Assembly: GCA_964023205.1 (NCBI GenBank)
Contig: OZ026837.1
Location: 12,563,479-12,627,478 of the forward strand
DNA: 64,000 nucleotides
DNA from: Lutraria lutraria
Lineage: Eukaryota; Mollusca; Bivalvia; Venerida; Mactridae
Reading direction: 5' to 3'
The position numbers were made by a program, and so were the translations under genes. The notes under the pieces were generated by a model. That model saw only the letters and a program-made list of their open reading frames with translations, did not search any database and was not told where the DNA came from. Shown here in pieces: positions 61,368 to 64,000 of this stretch. How positions within the stretch are numbered: position 1 is the stretch's first letter; every line of letters begins with the position of its first letter.

Positions 61368-63981
61368 CTGATACACAAAAATAACATACAGATATTAGAT
61401 GATAACCAGAATCCACCATTATGGTAACAATTATTTAGTTTTTCTTTTTTTTTAATGGGGTTTATCGTTGCCCTAGCAACCAGGGTCATTTGGTGATTTT
61501 TACAGCTTTAACAGTGGAGAACGACCCAAGGAAATCACACAGAACCAACAACTATCATTCTGTAAGCTTCCTCACACTAGATAGAAATTTTGTCCCAAGT
61601 AGGATCTGAACTCACAGCAGTGAAGGACCAGTGATAACTAGTCAGAGATCATAACCACTCAAACAAGGAGGCCTTACCGTGATTTAGTTCTAAACATGAT
61701 ACTCATCATGGACATGAGGGCTGAAAAAATATCTATGGTATGGTAACTCGACAGCCCCATTTTGTATGAAATATTCAGAGCTAAAACATACCTCATTAGT
61801 ACATAAGATATATTCCAAAGAAGAAATTACAAAAGACAAGAACTGCAACCTATCTACCGTATTTATTTTGGGCTAACTACCATAAACATGACTTACCAAA
61901 ATCACCACAAAGGGGAAAGAAAAAATTTAGCCTTATTCAACAAATGTTCATCATCAATAAATGTGCAGTAAAGAGATGTAATTTTTTGCATGATGAAATA
62001 TTTTACGACTAAACCAAAGATTTACCATTATTTGAAGATTCTAGAGCACCACCGCTAGCAGACGACATTGATAGCGAGAGACTGCTGTCCATGTCTGAAT
62101 CTGATAATTCATCTTGTTCCACCAGGACACGTTGAGGTAAGGACTTACGGGGACGCTTTTTGTTACTCTCTGGTGATGAATCAATGCAAGCAGTACCATC
62201 TGAAGGTGGAAGCATAGTACATGTAAAGTATACCTTTATAGCATTACATAATCATGCAATTAAATATAGCAAAAATCTAATGAAGTTTACTGCAGGTAAG
62301 AGGATTTATATTGGTCAGTAGTGCTATCAAGTTCAGTTTAAGAAACCTGCAGCAACAAACTGACACATGATTGGTTGTTACTTTGACTACTGTTGCTGAC
62401 AATATTCTTCTCTTTCTTCTGAACCCAAGGTAAGGAAGCATTTATTATCACTGATAAGTACTGACTGGTCTAAAGTAAATTTGAAGTGACTAGCGAACAA
62501 GATTTTCTTACCTGGTTTTGTAGTGACTAACAAAAACAAGATTTTCTTACCTGGTTTTGTAGTGACTAAAAACAAGATTTTCTTACCTGGTTTTGTAGTG
62601 ACTAACAAAAACAAGATTTTCTTACCTGGTTTTGTAGTGACTAAAAACAAGATTTTCTTACCTGGTTTTGTAGTGACTAACAAAAACAAGATTTTCTTAC
62701 CTGGTTTAGAAGTGACTAATCAATCTGATTTTCTTACCTGGTTTTAAAGTGAGTAAGAAACAAGATTTTCTTACCTGGTTTTGTAGTGACTAAAAACAAG
62801 ATTTTCTTACCTGGTTTTGTAGTGACTAAAAACAAGATTTTCTTACCTGGTTTTGAAGATTTGATGTTTCTTGGTTCAGTCTTGTGTTGCAAGGATATTG
62901 AACCTTCTTTTATCAGTTCCATTATTTCTTCTCGTACTGCACCGCGAACTTTTCCCTCGATGCTGGTCAAAAGGTTTACCTGCATCTCATCCTGTTTCTT
63001 TGAATACCTGTTAAAATGAATCGGAGTACTTTGATGAGATGACAGACTTAATAAAATCTATAAATTAATCAATATGAAGTCTCCTATAAGGTAAATGGAG
63101 TTCACAGACTGGGGCTAAATTCAAAGACTGTAATAGAGGCTGATACTGGACGACTTCCCAATTCCAAAAAGCCTCTTTTATTTCCTAATATGGTTGAAGA
63201 ATTTCCCATAAATACAATGCTGAAGTTCAAAAAGCCGTCATTAACCCATACATCTGAGGCTCTATCACAACACCTTCATCATGCATAGATATTTTTAAAT
63301 CATATGATAATAATTTCGTTTTCATTTATCTAAATAATGCAACATTTTATTTTCTGCAGGTATGTAGACTACCATGTTTGTTATTGACATATCTTGAAAG
63401 TCAGTCCATTAACTTTCCCCAATTTGGCTGAAATTTGTGCTTGAATTTCCCAAAATGAAAGGCTACTTTAAGACCCCTTCCTAATTTGTGGAAAAAAAGG
63501 CTCTGATTAATATTTCAGGCTTATTAAGTGCTGGGCACTCATCAAGCTTGGTAATACTTAGTTGACAGAAATCATGTCAAAATTCTATTCTGTAAGTTGA
63601 AATCAGGCAACTGAAGACATTCAAAACAAACAACAAAGCATTCATTGCATACATACCTTACCAAAATGATAACATTAACAGAGAAACAATGACCTTGTTT
63701 TAACTACAAACACAGAAATTACTTACCTTTCGTTAGTTTCAAACAGGTGTTTCATCAATGAATTGGCTTCCATATTCAAACCAAACTTAAGTGATTCAAA
63801 CGTTTTTGCAATCTCCTCATTAACACAGATCGCAGACTGACCAGGCTCAATGTCAAGACGCAAGAAAAATCGAATCACCTCATCTGATGATTTTTTCGTT
63901 TTTGCCTTAAAATTTTCAAAATCTCTGATAGTTGCCATGCCGACTTGTATCCTGTTCTCTCTACGTGTTTCTTTTGTTTCC
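59443..63981 (-). CDS. Multi-C2H2 zinc-finger protein, 14 fingers in two modules (gene span, four exons)
   Basis: The exons on - are 63981-63727, 63007-62847, 62199-62026 and 61367-59443. All junctions are GT-AG and the phases match, giving 823 residues from the ATG at 63938. Residues 1-124 are mainly helical-looking and unrecognised. Residues ~137-142 hold a basic KKRPRK nuclear-localisation-like motif, followed by a Ser/Asp-rich stretch. Residues 284-476 hold fingers 1-7 and 570-770 fingers 8-14, separated by an acidic, Ser-rich linker. The protein is likely nuclear and DNA- or RNA-binding. The finger spacing and TGxxY/F linkers are typical of transcription factors, but no target can be named. 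I do not recognise an orthologue. The acceptor-like CACAG before 63981 suggests a further 5' exon beyond the window. Confidence 0.88.
61368..62025 (-). other. Zinc-finger gene intron, 658 bases, with a SINE
   Basis: Donor GTAAAT and acceptor TGTATCAG bound it. A tRNA-derived SINE occupies 61555-61690. Nothing else was seen. Confidence 0.85.
61555..61690 (-). mobile_element. tRNA-derived SINE
   Basis: On the - strand an A-box-like TGAGTGGTTATGATCTCTGA (61661-61640) is followed by a B-box-like GTGAGTTCAGATCCTAC (61615-61599). It lies in a zinc-finger gene intron in the same orientation as the gene. Not a functional tRNA. Confidence 0.6.
62026..62199 (-). CDS. Zinc-finger gene exon: nuclear-localisation-like and acidic Ser-rich segment
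   Basis: The acceptor CACCTTCAG precedes it and the donor GTAAAT follows. Two leading bases complete an Asp codon and one trailing base starts a Gly codon. The residues include SNKKRPRKSLPQR and DELSDSDMDSSLSLSMSSAS. The ATG just upstream is intronic and reads through the acceptor. Confidence 0.88.
62200..62846 (-). other. Zinc-finger gene intron with a donor-derived minisatellite
   Basis: The intron begins with GTAAGAAAATC at 62846 and ends CACCTTCAG. The first ~360 bases are the tandem array described at 62487-62850; the rest is plain AT-rich sequence. Confidence 0.8.
62487..62850 (-). repeat. 36/39-base minisatellite that repeats a 5' splice site ten times
   Basis: On the - strand each unit reads TCACTACAAAACCAG, GTAAGAAAATCTTG, then TTTTTAG or TTTTTGTTAG. 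The perfect CAG|GTAAG donor occurs ten times, with exon-side last bases at 62847 (the exon's own), 62811, 62775, 62738, 62701, 62662, 62626, 62587, 62551 and 62512. Spacings are 36, 36, 37, 37, 39, 36, 39, 36 and 39. The first two extra donors keep the exon's reading frame; two 37-base steps then shift it. The later 36/39 alternation points to amplification of a 75-base dimer. Confidence 0.95.
62847..63007 (-). CDS. Zinc-finger gene exon: charged helical segment
   Basis: The acceptor TTTTAACAG precedes it and CCAG|GTAAGA follows, or another of the ten donors in the array. One leading base completes an Arg codon, 53 codons follow, and one base begins an Asp codon. The residues YSKKQDEMQVNLLTSIEGKV and VREEIMELIKEG look alpha-helical. 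No known domain is recognised. Confidence 0.85.
63008..63726 (-). other. Zinc-finger gene intron, 719 bases
   Basis: Bounded by GTAAGT and TTTTAACAG. A pair of related lines (TTCCCAATTCCAAAAAGCC near 63156 and CCCCAATTTGGC near 63417) hints at an old repeat. Nothing else was seen. Confidence 0.8.
63727..63981 (-). CDS. Zinc-finger gene, first visible exon with likely start codon
   Basis: The ATG at 63938 opens MATIRDFENFKAKTKKSSDE and runs to TNE plus two bases of an Arg codon at a GTAAGT donor (63726). The frame is open upstream of the ATG to an acceptor-like TTCCTGTTCACAG ending at 63982. A longer N-terminus from an exon outside the window is therefore possible. The 70 residues are mixed charged and hydrophobic, with no recognised domain. 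Confidence 0.75.
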
Positions 63982-64000
63982 CTGTGAACAGGAAATTGAA

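Noticed and set aside
62387..62747. Repetitive proteins on both strands over the donor array
   Set aside because: They are readings of the minisatellite. Only intron retention from the adjacent exon could translate part of it.
62495..62850. Chain of 15-base micro-exons (TCACTACAAAACCAG) between AG and GT
   Set aside because: The intervening introns would be only about 21-24 bases, too short for normal animal splicing. Alternative donor use is more plausible.

Overview
The window is animal nuclear DNA, AT-rich and almost entirely non-coding. Introns of many kilobases with GT-AG boundaries, tRNA-derived SINEs and short inverted-repeat transposons show this. Several dispersed repeats resemble families common in bivalve genomes, so a bivalve mollusc is the most likely source. 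The species cannot be fixed from the sequence alone.

Two protein-coding genes are supported, and they converge. On the + strand, six exons between 26467 and 50477 encode the last ~415 residues of a TRAF4-type TNF-receptor-associated factor: the end of the RING region, the TRAF-type zinc fingers and the MATH/TRAF domain. The main RING half-exon is not visible and probably lies upstream of base 1, so bases 1-26466 are read as a large first intron. Three short ATG-initiated stretches (18474, 29091, 36142) end at a GT in the phase needed by the next exon. They are candidate alternative first exons that would give TRAF4 forms without a complete RING.

On the - strand, four exons between 63981 and 59443 encode an 823-residue multi-C2H2 zinc-finger protein of unknown identity. 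Its 14 fingers are a seven-finger module present twice, including matching atypical C2HC and C-x-C fingers. The intron after its second visible exon starts with a minisatellite that has copied the 5' splice site, so ten consecutive CAG|GTAAG donors lie within 335 bases.

The rest is repeats. They include a 768-base hAT-like element with CpG-rich E-box and YY1-like motifs (1630-2397), an intact SINE with target-site duplication (13640-13936), a piggyBac-like TTAA element (54957-56148), a 173-base hAT-like MITE (57917-58089), and several two- to six-copy dispersed families. There are also tandem arrays, notably a 20-base minisatellite at 56749-57110. No rRNA, functional tRNA, CRISPR or prokaryotic gene was seen.
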